DNA from: Pacificibacter marinus
GTDB lineage: Bacteria; Pseudomonadota; Alphaproteobacteria; Rhodobacterales; Rhodobacteraceae
Reading direction: 5' to 3'
NCBI RefSeq assembly: GCF_018860665.1
Contig: NZ_JAHKPK010000060.1
Span: forward strand, 1-64,000
DNA length: 64,000 bases
Of the stretch, positions 25,693 to 36,403 are shown in pieces (the stretch's first letter is position 1; the number at the start of each line of letters is the position of its first letter). The translations under genes were made by a program, and so were the position numbers. Under the pieces are notes generated by a model. It saw only the letters and a program-made list of their open reading frames with translations. It made no database searches and was not told the origin of the DNA.

Positions 25693-26733
25693 ATGCGCTA
25701 CAGCACACTTGGCAAGACTGACATCAAAGTTTCCGAAATCTGTTTGGGGTCTATGACATGGGGCACACAAAACACATTGGCTGAGGGGCACGCGCAAATC
25801 GATCACGCCTTGGATGCGGGCATAAATTTCATGGATACCGCAGAAATGTATCCGGTGAATCCGCTGAAGGTTGAGACCGCAGGGGGAACTGAAAGCATCA
25901 TCGGTGACTATTTCGCGCGTTCTGGTAAGCGCAAAGACTGGGTGCTGGCGACCAAGATCGCGGGTTCTGGTTTCTTCGGGCCTGAGGAAATCACGCCAGC
26001 CTCGCTTGAAAGCCATTTGGAGGCCTCGCTCAAGCGGTTGCAGACGGATTACGTCGATCTGTATCAATTGCACTGGCCCAATCGCGGCTCTTATCATTTC
26101 CGCCAACACTGGACCTTTGATCCATCACAGCAGCCGCCCAAAGAACAAATCTTGGACAATATGCGTGCCGTGACCGAGAAAATGGCCGATCTACAAAAGG
26201 CGGGCAAAGTGCGTGCTTATGGCACGTCAAACGAATCCGCTTGGGGCATGGCCAATTGGCTGCGTGTGGCCGAAGAAACTGGCGGGCCGCGCATGGAAAC
26301 CATTCAAAACGAGTATTCTTTGCTGTGCCGTCTATATGACAACGATCTTGGCGAGTTGGCTGTGCATGAGACCGTCACGCTGCTGGCTTATTCGTGTTTG
26401 GGCTGCGGTCTTTTGACCGGCAAGTACAATGGCGGGACCACCGTGGCCGAGGGCACGCGTTTGGCGATTAATGGCAATCTTGGCGGGCGCGTCACGCCGC
26501 AAACATGGGCCGCGACGCAGGCCTATGTAGATGTGGCGGCCAAGCATGGTCTTGATCCAACCGCTATGGCGATTGCTTGGACATTGACGCGGCCTTTCAA
26601 AGTGATGCCCATCATCGGCGGCACCTCTGTTGAGCAGTTGAAAAAATCGATAGACGGCGCGACACTCGAATTGTCGGACGATGTGTTGGGTGACATCACA
26701 GCGGCGTATCGCGCCCATGCGTTGCCGTTTTGA
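25693..26733 (+). CDS. Tas-like NADP(H)-dependent aldo-keto reductase
   Basis: An aldo-keto reductase TIM barrel of 346 residues, most like E. coli Tas. The catalytic tetrad can be placed as the Asp and Tyr of FMDTAEMYPVNP, the Lys of VLATKIAG and the His of LYQLHWPNRG. The NADP-binding C-terminus (GGTSVEQLKKSIDGATLELS) is present. The start at MRYSTLGKTDIKV follows GAGGACG. An upstream ATG at 25669 adds eight residues that family members lack. The physiological substrate is unknown. Confidence 0.9.
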   Translation: MRYSTLGKTDIKVSEICLGSMTWGTQNTLAEGHAQIDHALDAGINFMDTAEMYPVNPLKVETAGGTESIIGDYFARSGKRKDWVLATKIAGSGFFGPEEITPASLESHLEASLKRLQTDYVDLYQLHWPNRGSYHFRQHWTFDPSQQPPKEQILDNMRAVTEKMADLQKAGKVRAYGTSNESAWGMANWLRVAEETGGPRMETIQNEYSLLCRLYDNDLGELAVHETVTLLAYSCLGCGLLTGKYNGGTTVAEGTRLAINGNLGGRVTPQTWAATQAYVDVAAKHGLDPTAMAIAWTLTRPFKVMPIIGGTSVEQLKKSIDGATLELSDDVLGDITAAYRAHALPF

Positions 26734-27098
26734 TGGGCGTGTTTGCGCGCTTAAATATGGTGGCGCTGGCTGCCATTGTGGCGCTCGCCGCATGTGTGCC
26801 ATCAGATGATACCTCGCAAACACAAGATTACGGTTTGGCGGGCTACAATCCTGCTGCCGCGGCCCAAGCGGAGCAAAGCTGTTTGGCCAGAGGCGGGCAA
26901 TACGCGGTCGGCGGGATTGCAGGCTTGAAAGTGTGTTTCGAAAGGCCGAAAGACGCGGGCAAATCATGCAGTAAGTCAACAGATTGCGACAGTCAGTGCT
27001 TGGCGCGCAGCAAGTCTTGCGCGCCCGTGACGCCATTGTTCGGCTGCAACGCTATTTTGGACAGCTCAGGGCGCGAGGTGACGCTATGCGTGGATTGA
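26733..27098 (+). CDS. Cys-rich putative lipoprotein
   Basis: A 121-residue exported protein. The N-terminus has a hydrophobic run and a lipobox ALAAC (Cys at about residue 21), predicting a lipid anchor. The mature part is Cys-rich (SCLARGGQYAVGG, VCFERP, SCSKSTDCDSQCLARSKSCAP, CNAILD, LCVD), suggesting several disulfides. The ATG overlaps the reductase stop (TGATG), and the stop overlaps the start of the following lipocalin gene, so the three genes appear coupled. No family is recognised. Confidence 0.75.
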   Translation: MGVFARLNMVALAAIVALAACVPSDDTSQTQDYGLAGYNPAAAAQAEQSCLARGGQYAVGGIAGLKVCFERPKDAGKSCSKSTDCDSQCLARSKSCAPVTPLFGCNAILDSSGREVTLCVD

Positions 27099-27604
27099 TC
27101 TTGCGCGCGGCAAGTTCTGCTGCGTTTGCATTTGCGATGTCAGGCTGTTTGCAAGCTACGCCAAATCAAACGCAAGGCACGCGCGACCAATCAGTTGCGA
27201 TGTCATCGATGGCAAATTTTGATCCCGCCAAGTTTTCAGGGCGCTGGTATGAGGTCGAAGCCTATGTGCCCGAGGGCGCCTCTTGTGTGCTGGGAGCGGT
27301 GACGTTCAGTCAACAATCCAGCGGCGATATGATCCTCACCGAAGGGCCTTGTGCCGATGGCGATGTGCGGCGCGGCGTGGCCAAACGTGTGGGGCCGGGG
27401 CGCTTTGAATTCGCAGGTGACGCATTATGGGTGCTCTGGGTTGACCAGACCTATGATGTGGCCGTGATCGCGACGCCGACAGGCAAGGCACATGTGCTCA
27501 GCCGCAGCCTTGATATTCCGTCAGACAAACGCAAAGCGGCGCGGGATATTTTGACATGGAACGGTTTTGACGTGACGCGTTTGCGCCCTGCGCGGCGGCG
27601 TTAA
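27086..27604 (+). CDS. lipocalin-family lipoprotein (Blc-like)
   Basis: A 172-residue protein with a signal peptide ending in a plausible lipobox (AMSGC, Cys about residue 21) and the lipocalin signature NFDPAKFSGRWYEVEAY, with the invariant GxW. The C-terminal strand-helix region (TYDVAVIATPTGKAHVLSR) and the ARDILTWNGFDVTRL helix fit Blc-type outer-membrane lipocalins that bind lysophospholipids or fatty acids. Only two mature Cys are seen. It overlaps the upstream Cys-rich lipoprotein gene by 13 bases. Confidence 0.8.
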   Translation: MRGLILRAASSAAFAFAMSGCLQATPNQTQGTRDQSVAMSSMANFDPAKFSGRWYEVEAYVPEGASCVLGAVTFSQQSSGDMILTEGPCADGDVRRGVAKRVGPGRFEFAGDALWVLWVDQTYDVAVIATPTGKAHVLSRSLDIPSDKRKAARDILTWNGFDVTRLRPARRR

Positions 27605-27740
27605 ACCAAGATAATACGCAGTGAAGCGCCATTGAAAACCCGCAGCCGTCACAAAATGTGATGATACCTATTTGAATTTGTCGGGCCGCTGGGGGCATTT
27701 TTGACTCGGCGGTCCAAGTTTTTGAACGTATAGGCTGGGT

Positions 27741-29138
27741 ATGACACAGATACAGAACCAACCCGCTCTAGATCAAAGCACGTTTCCGCAACGCAGTTAC
27801 GGCACGCATTTGCGTTCCGTCTTGACGCTTGGCTTGCCGCTTGCTGGCAGTCAATTGGCGCAGTTTGCTGTGCATATGACAGACGTTATCATGATGGGGT
27901 GGTACGGGCTGGATGAACTGGCGGCACTTGTGTTGGCGTCGGGCTATTGGTTCGTGACGTTTATTTTGCTTTGCGGTTTTGCTTTTGCCGTCATGCCGAT
28001 TGTGGCCAAGGCTTTGGGGGCGCAAAATACCACTTTGGTGCGCCGTGCCACGCGTATGGCGATGTGGCTGTCGGTGATTTTCGCAGTGCTGGTCTATCCG
28101 ATCTTTTTGTTCTCGGAAGCGGCATTGATCGCGCTGGGCCAAGAGCCGCATATCGCAGCCTTGGCACAGCCCTATTTGATGATCACAGGGTTTGAGATGG
28201 CTCCGGCGTTGATCGTGCAAGTGTTTCGGTCCTATTTCTCAGCGCTTGAACGTACGCGGGTAGTTTTAATGGCTGTCATGGCGGCTGTTGTGGTGAATTT
28301 TGGCCTGAATTACCTGTTTATTTTTGGCAACTTTGGTTTTCCTGAAATGGGCATGTTGGGCGCCGGTTTGGCGTCTTTCATTGTCAGCACATTGATGATG
28401 ATCGGCTTGGTCATTTATGCCCAGATTGCCACGCCAGAAAATGAATTGTTCCGCAATTTGTTCAAACCTGATTGGGACATCTTCGGCACTGTCTTTAAAA
28501 TGGGGTTGCCAATTGGTCTGACATCTTTGGCCGAAGTGAGCTTGTTCAACGTTGCCGCCATTATGATGGGCTGGATTGGAACGGCGACCTTGGCGGCGCA
28601 CGGGATTGCGCTGCAATTGTCAGCCATCGCCTTTATGATGCAGCTCGGATTGGCGCAGGCTGCAACCATTCGCGCAGGCAATGCTTTTGGTCGCGGCGAT
28701 GAAGCTGATTTGCGCCGTGGTGCATTGGTCGTGACGTGCATGTCCTTTGTCATGGCAACTGTGACCTGTCTTGTCTATCTGACCTTTGGCGAAGCTTTAG
28801 TCGGGTTGTTTATTGCTCCGGATGAGCCAGCACGCGCCGAAGTGCTGCGCATTGGTGTGGTTCTTTTGTTGTTCTCTGCACTGTTTCAATTTTCAGACGG
28901 CGGGCAAGTCATAGCGCTGTCATTGCTGCGCGGCCTGCAAGACACTGCTGTGCCGATGTGGCAAGCGACGTTTTCCTATTGGGCCATCGGTTTGCCCGTG
29001 GCCTATCTGTTTGGATTTGTGATCAATTGGGGCGCGAGTGGCGTCTGGGTCGGCCTTTTGGTCGGTCTCAGTGTCGCTTGGGTGCTGATGGGGATACGGT
29101 TTTGGCGCTATAAATCTCGGATCGCTTCGTCGTCTTAG
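27741..29138 (+). CDS. MATE-family multidrug/toxin efflux transporter
   Basis: An inner-membrane antiporter of 465 residues with twelve predicted helices in two homologous halves, of the NorM/DinF group. The N-terminal half shows LPLAGSQLAQFAVHMTDVIM and the second half GLPIGLTSLAEVSLFNVAAI, the repeated MATE helix-1 motif. An Asp in helix 1 (MTDVIMMGWYG) is typical for cation coupling. Exported compounds are likely cationic drugs, dyes or metabolites. It is transcribed alone and converges on a minus-strand gene. Confidence 0.93.
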   Translation: MTQIQNQPALDQSTFPQRSYGTHLRSVLTLGLPLAGSQLAQFAVHMTDVIMMGWYGLDELAALVLASGYWFVTFILLCGFAFAVMPIVAKALGAQNTTLVRRATRMAMWLSVIFAVLVYPIFLFSEAALIALGQEPHIAALAQPYLMITGFEMAPALIVQVFRSYFSALERTRVVLMAVMAAVVVNFGLNYLFIFGNFGFPEMGMLGAGLASFIVSTLMMIGLVIYAQIATPENELFRNLFKPDWDIFGTVFKMGLPIGLTSLAEVSLFNVAAIMMGWIGTATLAAHGIALQLSAIAFMMQLGLAQAATIRAGNAFGRGDEADLRRGALVVTCMSFVMATVTCLVYLTFGEALVGLFIAPDEPARAEVLRIGVVLLLFSALFQFSDGGQVIALSLLRGLQDTAVPMWQATFSYWAIGLPVAYLFGFVINWGASGVWVGLLVGLSVAWVLMGIRFWRYKSRIASSS

Positions 29139-29157
29139 GGAGCATCCTAAGGGACGA

Positions 29158-29565
29158 TCAGTCGTCTGTTTTAAGGATGCGATCTGCTTTTTTGCGCACC
29201 AAAACAGTGCGCAGATCATGCATCGCCAACAACAGCGCGTCGGTGACGTTTTCAAGCTGATCCGGCGTGGCGCGCGATTGTGCCCAATGTGTCGTCAGGT
29301 TTAGGTAATCAACGGCACGATGAATATCGTCGATGTCACGCTGCGCCAAAAGGGCCACGCGATCCGCCATCCAATTGTCGATCGCCAACATATCTTGCTC
29401 AGATAGTTCACGCCCGCCATGGGGTTTCACATCGCCGTTTTTGATGTTCACAACGGCGATTTGATCCATCTCGATGCGACGTTGACGGTTTTCTGTGTCC
29501 ACACGATAGACAAAAGCGCCGTTCTCACGCACGCGGAAATAGTAGTCGGGCAGCTCTGCGCTCAT
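29158..29565 (-). CDS. conserved hypothetical protein, 135 residues
   Basis: A soluble protein beginning MSAELPDYYFRVRENGAFVY and containing a charged central part (RRIEMDQIAVVNIKNGDVKP) and helical C-terminal half. No known domain, signal peptide or catalytic motif is visible. Length and pattern match a hypothetical protein that I recall as widespread in Rhodobacteraceae. It lies between the convergent MATE gene and the aminotransferase on the same strand as the latter, 100 bases away. Confidence 0.7.
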   Translation of the reverse strand: MSAELPDYYFRVRENGAFVYRVDTENRQRRIEMDQIAVVNIKNGDVKPHGGRELSEQDMLAIDNWMADRVALLAQRDIDDIHRAVDYLNLTTHWAQSRATPDQLENVTDALLLAMHDLRTVLVRKKADRILKTDD

Positions 29566-29665
29566 GCCAAATCTCGATTGTTACTCGTGTTTCACCGATA
29601 TTCTCTAGCGTGTTTTACGCTTTGGGAACATGCTACCAGTCCCAAAGCGCAGATGCCAGAGTGGC

Positions 29666-31281
<1,616 letters not shown>

Positions 31282-31448
31282 CACTGATTTCGACGCCAAA
31301 TAAGTGTATGAATTTGTTCATGAATGTTGATTTTGATTAACCATCATCAAGTAAACTCGCTTTTGTCTAAAAAAAGCGAAGACGTTTAACCGAATTTTGG
31401 GGAATTGCAGTCAAGTTGAACGCCTACAAGCCTAAGGCGGAGTGACGA

Positions 31449-31943
31449 ATGAATATGCATTCAACGATTTCAAAATCGAACGAAACGTTTATGGGGCAAT
31501 ATCTAGAAGCCCTCTCTTTGGTGGAACGATTGCACCGACTTCTACTTGACGTGATCAAGGATGAATTCGAACGTGTTGGCGTTCTCGAAATAAATGCCGT
31601 TCAGGCACTTCTTTTGTTCAATGTGGGCGAAAATGAAGTGACGGCAGGCGAACTGAAATCCCGCGGATACTATCAGGGATCGAATGTCAGTTATAACCTG
31701 AAAAAACTGGTCGATATGGGCTATATGCACCACCAGCGCTGCGAAATTGATCGCCGCTCTGTACGCGTAAAGCTGACAGAAAAGGGTCGTCACGTGTCCG
31801 ATACTGTCACAGATCTTTTCGAGCGCCATGCAGAAGGTCTTGAAAAGAGAGCCGTTTTGACCCCAGCGGATATCGATGAGATCAATATATCCCTACGCCG
31901 CGTTGAGCGGTATTGGACCGATCAGATCCGCTATATCTACTAA
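31449..31943 (+). CDS. MarR-family winged-helix regulator
   Basis: A 164-residue MarR-type regulator with a helix-rich N-terminus, recognition region GELKSRGYYQGSNVSYNLKK and wing RRSVRVKLTEKGRHVSD. The C-terminal dimer helices are ITLRR-like (EINISLRRVERYW). It resembles the LdtR-type alphaproteobacterial MarR proteins, which respond to small hydrophobic ligands, but that placement is from memory. ATG follows GGCGGAGTG. No target gene is adjacent, as sdhE lies upstream and glyoxalase is convergent. Confidence 0.85.
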   Translation: MNMHSTISKSNETFMGQYLEALSLVERLHRLLLDVIKDEFERVGVLEINAVQALLLFNVGENEVTAGELKSRGYYQGSNVSYNLKKLVDMGYMHHQRCEIDRRSVRVKLTEKGRHVSDTVTDLFERHAEGLEKRAVLTPADIDEINISLRRVERYWTDQIRYIY

Positions 31944-32010
31944 ACGACGTGATTTTGGACAGAATGTCCATTCCGTCACACATCTCTTAAAATACGATCA
32001 TTCATATGCA

Positions 32011-32049
32011 AGCGCCCCCGCCGGTAAGAGCGAGAGCGCCATTTTTTTG
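32011..32049. terminator. possible shared terminator between marR and glyoxalase
   Basis: GCGCCCCCGC and GCGAGAGCGC flank a short loop, giving a hairpin with an internal mismatch, followed on the plus strand by ATTTTTTTG. It is placed between convergent genes, 70 bases after the MarR stop. Confidence 0.45.
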
Positions 32050-32079
32050 TTCTTTTTTCCGTTGGGCGCGGTCAGGGGC

Positions 32080-32502
32080 CTACCAATGACCCGTGTTTTG
32101 CATCGATGCCCAAGGCTCTGCTGGGGCAAGGGCTTCACCCTCTTGCAGCAATTCGATCGAAATATTGTCGGGCGAGCGCACAAAGGCCATGTGCCCGTCG
32201 CGTGGTGGGCGGTTGATCGTCACGCCGTTATCCATAAGTGTTTGGCAAAGCTCGTAGATATTTTTGACTTCATAGGCCAAATGACCAAAGTGCCGCCCAT
32301 CCGCGGGCAAAGCGTCATCGCCATCCCAGTTATAGGTTAGCTCAACAGGGCAGTCCTCGTTGCCCTCAGCCGCCATGAATATAAGCGAGAATCGTCCACC
32401 TTCGTGGTCTGAGCGTTTGATTTCCTTGAGGCCCAAAAGTTCGAAAAACGCCATGGATTTTTCCAAATCCTTCACGCGCACCATTGTGTGTAGATATTTC
32501 AT
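32080..32502 (-). CDS. gloA: lactoylglutathione lyase (glyoxalase I)
   Basis: A VOC-fold metalloenzyme of 140 residues converting the methylglyoxal-glutathione hemithioacetal to S-lactoylglutathione. Metal ligands fit His5 (LHTMVRVKDLEKS), Glu in CPVELTYNW, His in GHLAYEV and Glu in ISIELLQ. The start at MKYLHTMVRV follows AAAGGAAGTC. Nine upstream codons are dropped. It is short enough to be the Ni-type bacterial enzyme. Monocistronic as far as seen. Confidence 0.93.
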   Translation of the reverse strand: MKYLHTMVRVKDLEKSMAFFELLGLKEIKRSDHEGGRFSLIFMAAEGNEDCPVELTYNWDGDDALPADGRHFGHLAYEVKNIYELCQTLMDNGVTINRPPRDGHMAFVRSPDNISIELLQEGEALAPAEPWASMQNTGHW

Positions 32503-32638
32503 AACTGACTTCCTTTGCGTCTTTGCCAAACCTTAGCGCAGCGGCAAACAGAATCTAAGTGGAAACATCGAACAGCCCCTTTGCACATCGCGCGATTGTC
32601 CCTACAAATGTCGGGCAACGCCAAATAGGGGGCAACAG

Positions 32639-33472
32639 GTGCAGCAGTATCACGATCAATTAAGAACCATTTTGGAAAAAGGCGAACGGACGACCGATCG
32701 CACAGGCACTGGCACGATTTCATATTTCGGACTGCAGGCCCGTTATTCCATGGCAGATGGATTCCCCTTGGTGACCACCAAGAAATTGCATCTGCGGTCC
32801 ATTATGCACGAACTTTTATGGTTTCTGGCTGGCGATACGAACATCAAATACCTCAAAGACAACGGCGTCTCGATCTGGAATGAGTGGGCGGATGAGCGCG
32901 GCGATCTAGGTCCGGTTTACGGCCATCAATGGCGTCGCTTTCCAGCGCTTGAGAAAACCAACGAGACATTGAACGGCGAACCTTTGTTCATTGCAAACTC
33001 AGTCGATCAAATTCAAAATCTGTTGGATATGATCAAGACATCGCCTGACAGCCGCCGTTTGATGGTGTCCGCATGGAATCCGGCTGATGTGCCGAACATG
33101 GCTTTGCCGCCCTGTCATACTCTTTGGCAGGTTAAAATTTTGGGCGGCAAACTGCATCTACAGCTCTACCAACGCTCTGCCGATATGTTTCTTGGCGTGC
33201 CGTTCAACATCGCGTCTTATTCGATGTTGTTGCTGATGCTCGCGCAAGTCACAGGCTATGAACCGGGTGATTTTGTCCATTCCATCGGCGATGCGCATAT
33301 TTATTCGAACCATCTGGAACAGGTCGATCTACAGCTGTCGCGTAGTCCTAAAGCCTTGCCGCAGATGCGATTGAACCCCGATGTAAAATCCTTGTTTGAT
33401 TTTAAATACGAGGATTTCGAGGTGCTCAATTATGACCCCGATCCGATGATCAAAGCGCCCGTCGCCGTTTAA
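32639..33472 (+). CDS. thyA: thymidylate synthase
   Basis: ThyA (277 residues) methylates dUMP to dTMP using methylene-tetrahydrofolate, producing dihydrofolate. The start codon is GTG. RTGTGT (phosphate loop, R21), the WNEWAD motif, the catalytic C159 in [11 protein letters not shown], the [17 protein letters not shown] block and the C-terminal [11 protein letters not shown] are all in place. folA follows after 12 bases, so the enzyme that recycles its dihydrofolate product is co-transcribed. Confidence 0.98.
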   Translation: MQQYHDQLRTILEKGERTTDRTGTGTISYFGLQARYSMADGFPLVTTKKLHLRSIMHELLWFLAGDTNIKYLKDNGVSIWNEWADERGDLGPVYGHQWRRFPALEKTNETLNGEPLFIANSVDQIQNLLDMIKTSPDSRRLMVSAWNPADVPNMALPPCHTLWQVKILGGKLHLQLYQRSADMFLGVPFNIASYSMLLLMLAQVTGYEPGDFVHSIGDAHIYSNHLEQVDLQLSRSPKALPQMRLNPDVKSLFDFKYEDFEVLNYDPDPMIKAPVAV

Positions 33473-33484
33473 AGGACATTTGAC

Positions 33485-33964
33485 ATGATTACATTGATCG
33501 TCGCCCGTGATCGCAATGGGGCTATCGGTAAGGACAATGAAATTCCGTGGTATGCGCCTGAAGATCTTGGGTTTTTCAAGCGCGAAACCATGGGCGGGGC
33601 TTGCATTATGGGGCGCAACACTTGGGACAGCCTTCCGTTCAAGCCACTCAAAAATAGACTGAATTTGGTGGTTTCCAGTCAAGGTGTCGACCATGAGCAT
33701 GTGTTCCCAACGCTTGATGATGCCATCTCATTTGCCGAACAAAGCATCTATGCGCGGATCTACGGCATGGGCGGGTTTGGTATTTATGACGCGATGCTGC
33801 CGATGGCGGATCGGCTTTTGATCACCGAAGTCGATTTGGAAGTTGACGGGGCCGAGACGTTTTTCCCTGAGTTTGACCCCGCCGAATGGGTGGAAATCGG
33901 TCGTTGCGTCCATCGGGAAACTGGGCCCAAATGTGAATTGGTCGAACTGGTTCGCAAGCGGTAG
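33485..33964 (+). CDS. folA: dihydrofolate reductase
   Basis: A 159-residue NADPH-dependent enzyme reducing dihydrofolate to tetrahydrofolate. Typical features are IVARDRNGAIGKDNEIPWYA at the start, the acidic active-site residue (E29 in APEDLGFFK or nearby D), MGRNTWDSLP and the MGGFGIYDAMLP cofactor motif. It immediately follows thyA in the same operon and is the trimethoprim target. Confidence 0.96.
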   Translation: MITLIVARDRNGAIGKDNEIPWYAPEDLGFFKRETMGGACIMGRNTWDSLPFKPLKNRLNLVVSSQGVDHEHVFPTLDDAISFAEQSIYARIYGMGGFGIYDAMLPMADRLLITEVDLEVDGAETFFPEFDPAEWVEIGRCVHRETGPKCELVELVRKR

Positions 33965-34125
33965 ATTGTTGATTAATTCAGAACAATAAAGCCATTTGAC
34001 GGTTAAGGTTTCTAAAGTCGGGCCAATAGGCTCCATTTTGTGGCAGACGAAAATTGACCCACCAGACCTCGTAGGCTACCTTTATGTCAGGTTGAGCTAA
34101 GCTCGGTTATGTTTGGAGTGTAGAA

Positions 34126-34431
34126 ATGATGTTGAAATCCACTTTGGTTGCCCTTGCATTTGCCGCTGTGTCGGCCCCCGCATTTGCAGGTGAAACGCAA
34201 CCCTATAGTCCAAATGTCACGCTATTTGGCTATGAAAAGAACGTCGAAAATTACTGTCCTGCGGGCACGCAACCGATCCGTTACAATGGCGTTGTTTGCT
34301 GTGGCGTACCGACCGCGACGGGATATTCTGACGCACCTGCCGTACTCCGTACAGTGCGACGGTCCGCGCCATATTACACGTCGTCACAAATCCCGATGGG
34401 CAAAAGCCCAGATTCCTTCGACGGGACGTGA
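34126..34431 (+). CDS. small secreted protein of unknown function
   Basis: A 101-residue protein with a signal peptide ending APAFAG (about residue 22) and a mature part with three Cys (ENYCPAGTQP, VVCCGVP), a Tyr-rich middle and no known domain. The start is either Met1 or Met2. It is transcribed in the same direction as the DUF2177 gene 44 bases downstream. Likely periplasmic. The CPAGTQP...CCGVPT pattern is not one I can name. Confidence 0.65.
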   Translation: MMLKSTLVALAFAAVSAPAFAGETQPYSPNVTLFGYEKNVENYCPAGTQPIRYNGVVCCGVPTATGYSDAPAVLRTVRRSAPYYTSSQIPMGKSPDSFDGT

Positions 34432-34475
34432 TCCAAAAGGTGATGTGATGCGTACTCTTTATAACAGGAGGCGTT

Positions 34476-34874
34476 ATGCAGCTCATCATTCTTTACATCT
34501 CAACAGTCATTGTGTTCTTGGGCATCGATGTTGTTTTCTTGAAAACTGTGATGCGCCCGATTTTTGAAGCGCGCCTAGATGACTGGTTGCTGCAAGACTT
34601 TAGAATAGGCCCCGCCGCCGTATTCTATTTGGCCTATATCGGTGGTCTATTGTTCTTTGTGTCTTGGCCCGCTCTTGAAACTGGATCAATTCTCACTGTC
34701 TTCGCCAAAGCAGCACTGCTTGGTATGATGGCTTATGGCACTTACGAGTTTACCAATTATGCGACCCTCACGCGATGGGATCCTACGATGGTCGCTGTCG
34801 ATGTGATTTGGGGGGGCGTTCTCACGGGGACATCCGCTGCTTTAGGCGTGATGATCACGCGCGCCGTGACATAA
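34476..34874 (+). CDS. DUF2177 family membrane protein
   Basis: A 132-residue inner-membrane protein with four hydrophobic helices (about 4-24, 45-66, 72-92, 105-127). The DUF2177 pattern is clear: GIDVVFLKTVMRPIFEARL early, then AAVFYLAYIGGLLFF, YGTYEFTNYATL and VDVIWGGVLTGTSA. The function is unknown. A strong AGGAGG sits upstream of the ATG. Confidence 0.85.
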   Translation: MQLIILYISTVIVFLGIDVVFLKTVMRPIFEARLDDWLLQDFRIGPAAVFYLAYIGGLLFFVSWPALETGSILTVFAKAALLGMMAYGTYEFTNYATLTRWDPTMVAVDVIWGGVLTGTSAALGVMITRAVT

Positions 34875-34894
34875 ACCAAAGCGCGCGGACCGGT

Positions 34895-35533
34895 TCACTC
34901 AGGTGTAGTTTCCTCAAGAATGAAACGTGCCATGGCGTTTCCTAAAACACCATGGGCGGTCTCATCGAAATGAATACCGTCTGTCTGTGATGTCTCGATA
35001 ATCGATCCTGCATCAAAAAAGGTGACATCGCGCGCGCGTGCAAGGTCATGCAAGCCGTTTGTCACCAGTCGAGCTTTTGCATTTGCACCTGTAAACTCAT
35101 CTGCCAAAAGACCGCGTTCCGCGGGGGCAGGGGGCGCTATCAAAATGGGCTCAAACCCATCATGACGCGCTTGCATTTCATCGGACAGACAGACATCCAA
35201 TAAGAAGGAGGCCCCTGCGACGATATCCTCAGGGGAAGCGTCAAAATGGGCCTTTTGATCGTTCGTTCCAAGCATAATGGCAATGGCATCAATCGGTCCG
35301 TGGCTTTCAAGCGCCATGAACAAGCCGATCCGACCGTCCATATGTGGCCCCATCATCGGACATGGAAACTGAAACGTCCGGCCGGGCAGACCCTCTTCAA
35401 CAAGATCCCAGCCCAGCGTTTCGGCCATAACCACTGGCCAGCGGCGCGTATACCGCGGGTCTTGGTTGTCAAAATCAACAATCGGCGCGAGACCGTATGT
35501 ATTGCTGTCTCCGAAGCACAAAATGGTGGGCAT
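34895..35533 (-). CDS. SGNH/GDSL-family hydrolase (lysophospholipase/arylesterase type)
   Basis: A 212-residue serine hydrolase without signal peptide. The nucleophile block CFGDSNTYGL (Ser10), the oxyanion Gly and Asn (GLPGRTF, MLGTND) and the C-terminal catalytic DGIHFDE are all present, so the triad is complete. It is similar to plant-type and bacterial SGNH arylesterases active on short acyl or acetyl esters. The start at 35533 follows AAGGAGGCCACC. The longer frame to 35596 is not family-like. Confidence 0.88.
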   Translation of the reverse strand: MPTILCFGDSNTYGLAPIVDFDNQDPRYTRRWPVVMAETLGWDLVEEGLPGRTFQFPCPMMGPHMDGRIGLFMALESHGPIDAIAIMLGTNDQKAHFDASPEDIVAGASFLLDVCLSDEMQARHDGFEPILIAPPAPAERGLLADEFTGANAKARLVTNGLHDLARARDVTFFDAGSIIETSQTDGIHFDETAHGVLGNAMARFILEETTPE

Positions 35534-35611
35534 GGTGGCCTCCTTGGCGCATAATAAAACGGCCCCCTTCATGCGATGGGAGCCGTCTAAATTCAAGCTG
35601 TTGTTTTACGA

Positions 35612-35818
35612 TTAAATCGCGCGCAACTCGCCCGCAGACTGTCGACCGTCGCGGCCTTCGATCAACTCATAGCCAATCTTTTGATTGTCAGCGAGGCCAG
35701 TCAAACCTGCGCGTTCCACTGCAGAAATATGGACGAAGACGTCACTGCCGCCTCCATCTGGTGCAATGAAACCAAATCCTTTTGTCGTGTTAAACCATTT
35801 AACTGTGCCTGTTGGCAT
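35612..35818 (-). CDS. cspA: cold-shock domain protein
   Basis: A 68-residue single OB-fold cold-shock protein that binds single-stranded RNA/DNA. RNP1 KGFGFIAPD and RNP2 VFVHISAVE are intact. The start at 35818 follows GAGGAGACAA. The roughly 150 bases upstream on this strand contain no gene and would make a long 5' untranslated leader, the usual place of cold-induced structural control in this family. Confidence 0.95.
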   Translation of the reverse strand: MPTGTVKWFNTTKGFGFIAPDGGGSDVFVHISAVERAGLTGLADNQKIGYELIEGRDGRQSAGELRAI

Positions 35819-36088
35819 GTGTTGTCTCCTCTCACTAGTGTCACCGCAACGTGCGGCCTTCGGTGCAGCTAAGTCTTCAAGGGGGGTAGCTGCTCGGAGT
35901 GCGAGCGGATCGTCCAGAAGGTAGCAGTCACACAATAATTCTGCCTCAAGTCCATATAAACGCAAGCCACAAGTTTGTAACGATTGCCCAAAAAAACGAA
36001 AAAGATGTTATTTTGGGCTGCCTTATGGTCTCAATTCGCGTAAATCCAAGTAAAAGAGTTTATTTTGGCGTCAGTTCGGGGAATGCAG

Positions 36089-36403
36089 ATGACGATCATT
36101 TACGGCATTAAAACATGTGACACGTGCCGCAAGGCGCTCAAATCGCTTGAGGCAACGCTGCATGATGTTAGGGCTGAACCGCTCTCAGTCGTGCAATTGC
36201 AGCGATTCCAAGCTGAATTTGGCGAGGCATTGGTCAATAAAAAATCTACGACGTGGCGCGGGCTTGATGACGTTGAACGGGCCCGTGATCCCATCGAGCT
36301 GCTCACCGATCACCCAACGCTGATGAAGCGTCCGGTGATCGATTTAGATGGCAAGTTGTACTTAGGTTGGGGCAAAGATGTCCAAGCGGCTTGCGGGGTC
36401 TAG
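36089..36403 (+). CDS. ArsC/Spx-family (YffB-like) thioredoxin-fold protein
   Basis: A 104-residue protein with the N-terminal IYGIKTCDTCRKALKSLE (CxxC type) and the C-terminal MKRPVIDLDGKLYLGWG, matching the YffB branch of the ArsC/Spx family. Members are thought to be glutathione-dependent thiol reductases and do not usually reduce arsenate. The arsenate-binding Arg triad is not evident. Two starts are possible, ATG 36083 or 36089; the latter matches family N-termini. Its stop overlaps the convergent DoxX gene by four bases. Confidence 0.8.
   Translation: MTIIYGIKTCDTCRKALKSLEATLHDVRAEPLSVVQLQRFQAEFGEALVNKKSTTWRGLDDVERARDPIELLTDHPTLMKRPVIDLDGKLYLGWGKDVQAACGV

Noticed and set aside
29130-29160. 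CTTAGG-GAGCAT-CCTAAG hairpin between the MATE gene and the convergent gene as a terminator
   Set aside because: Short stem without any T-run; too weak to call.
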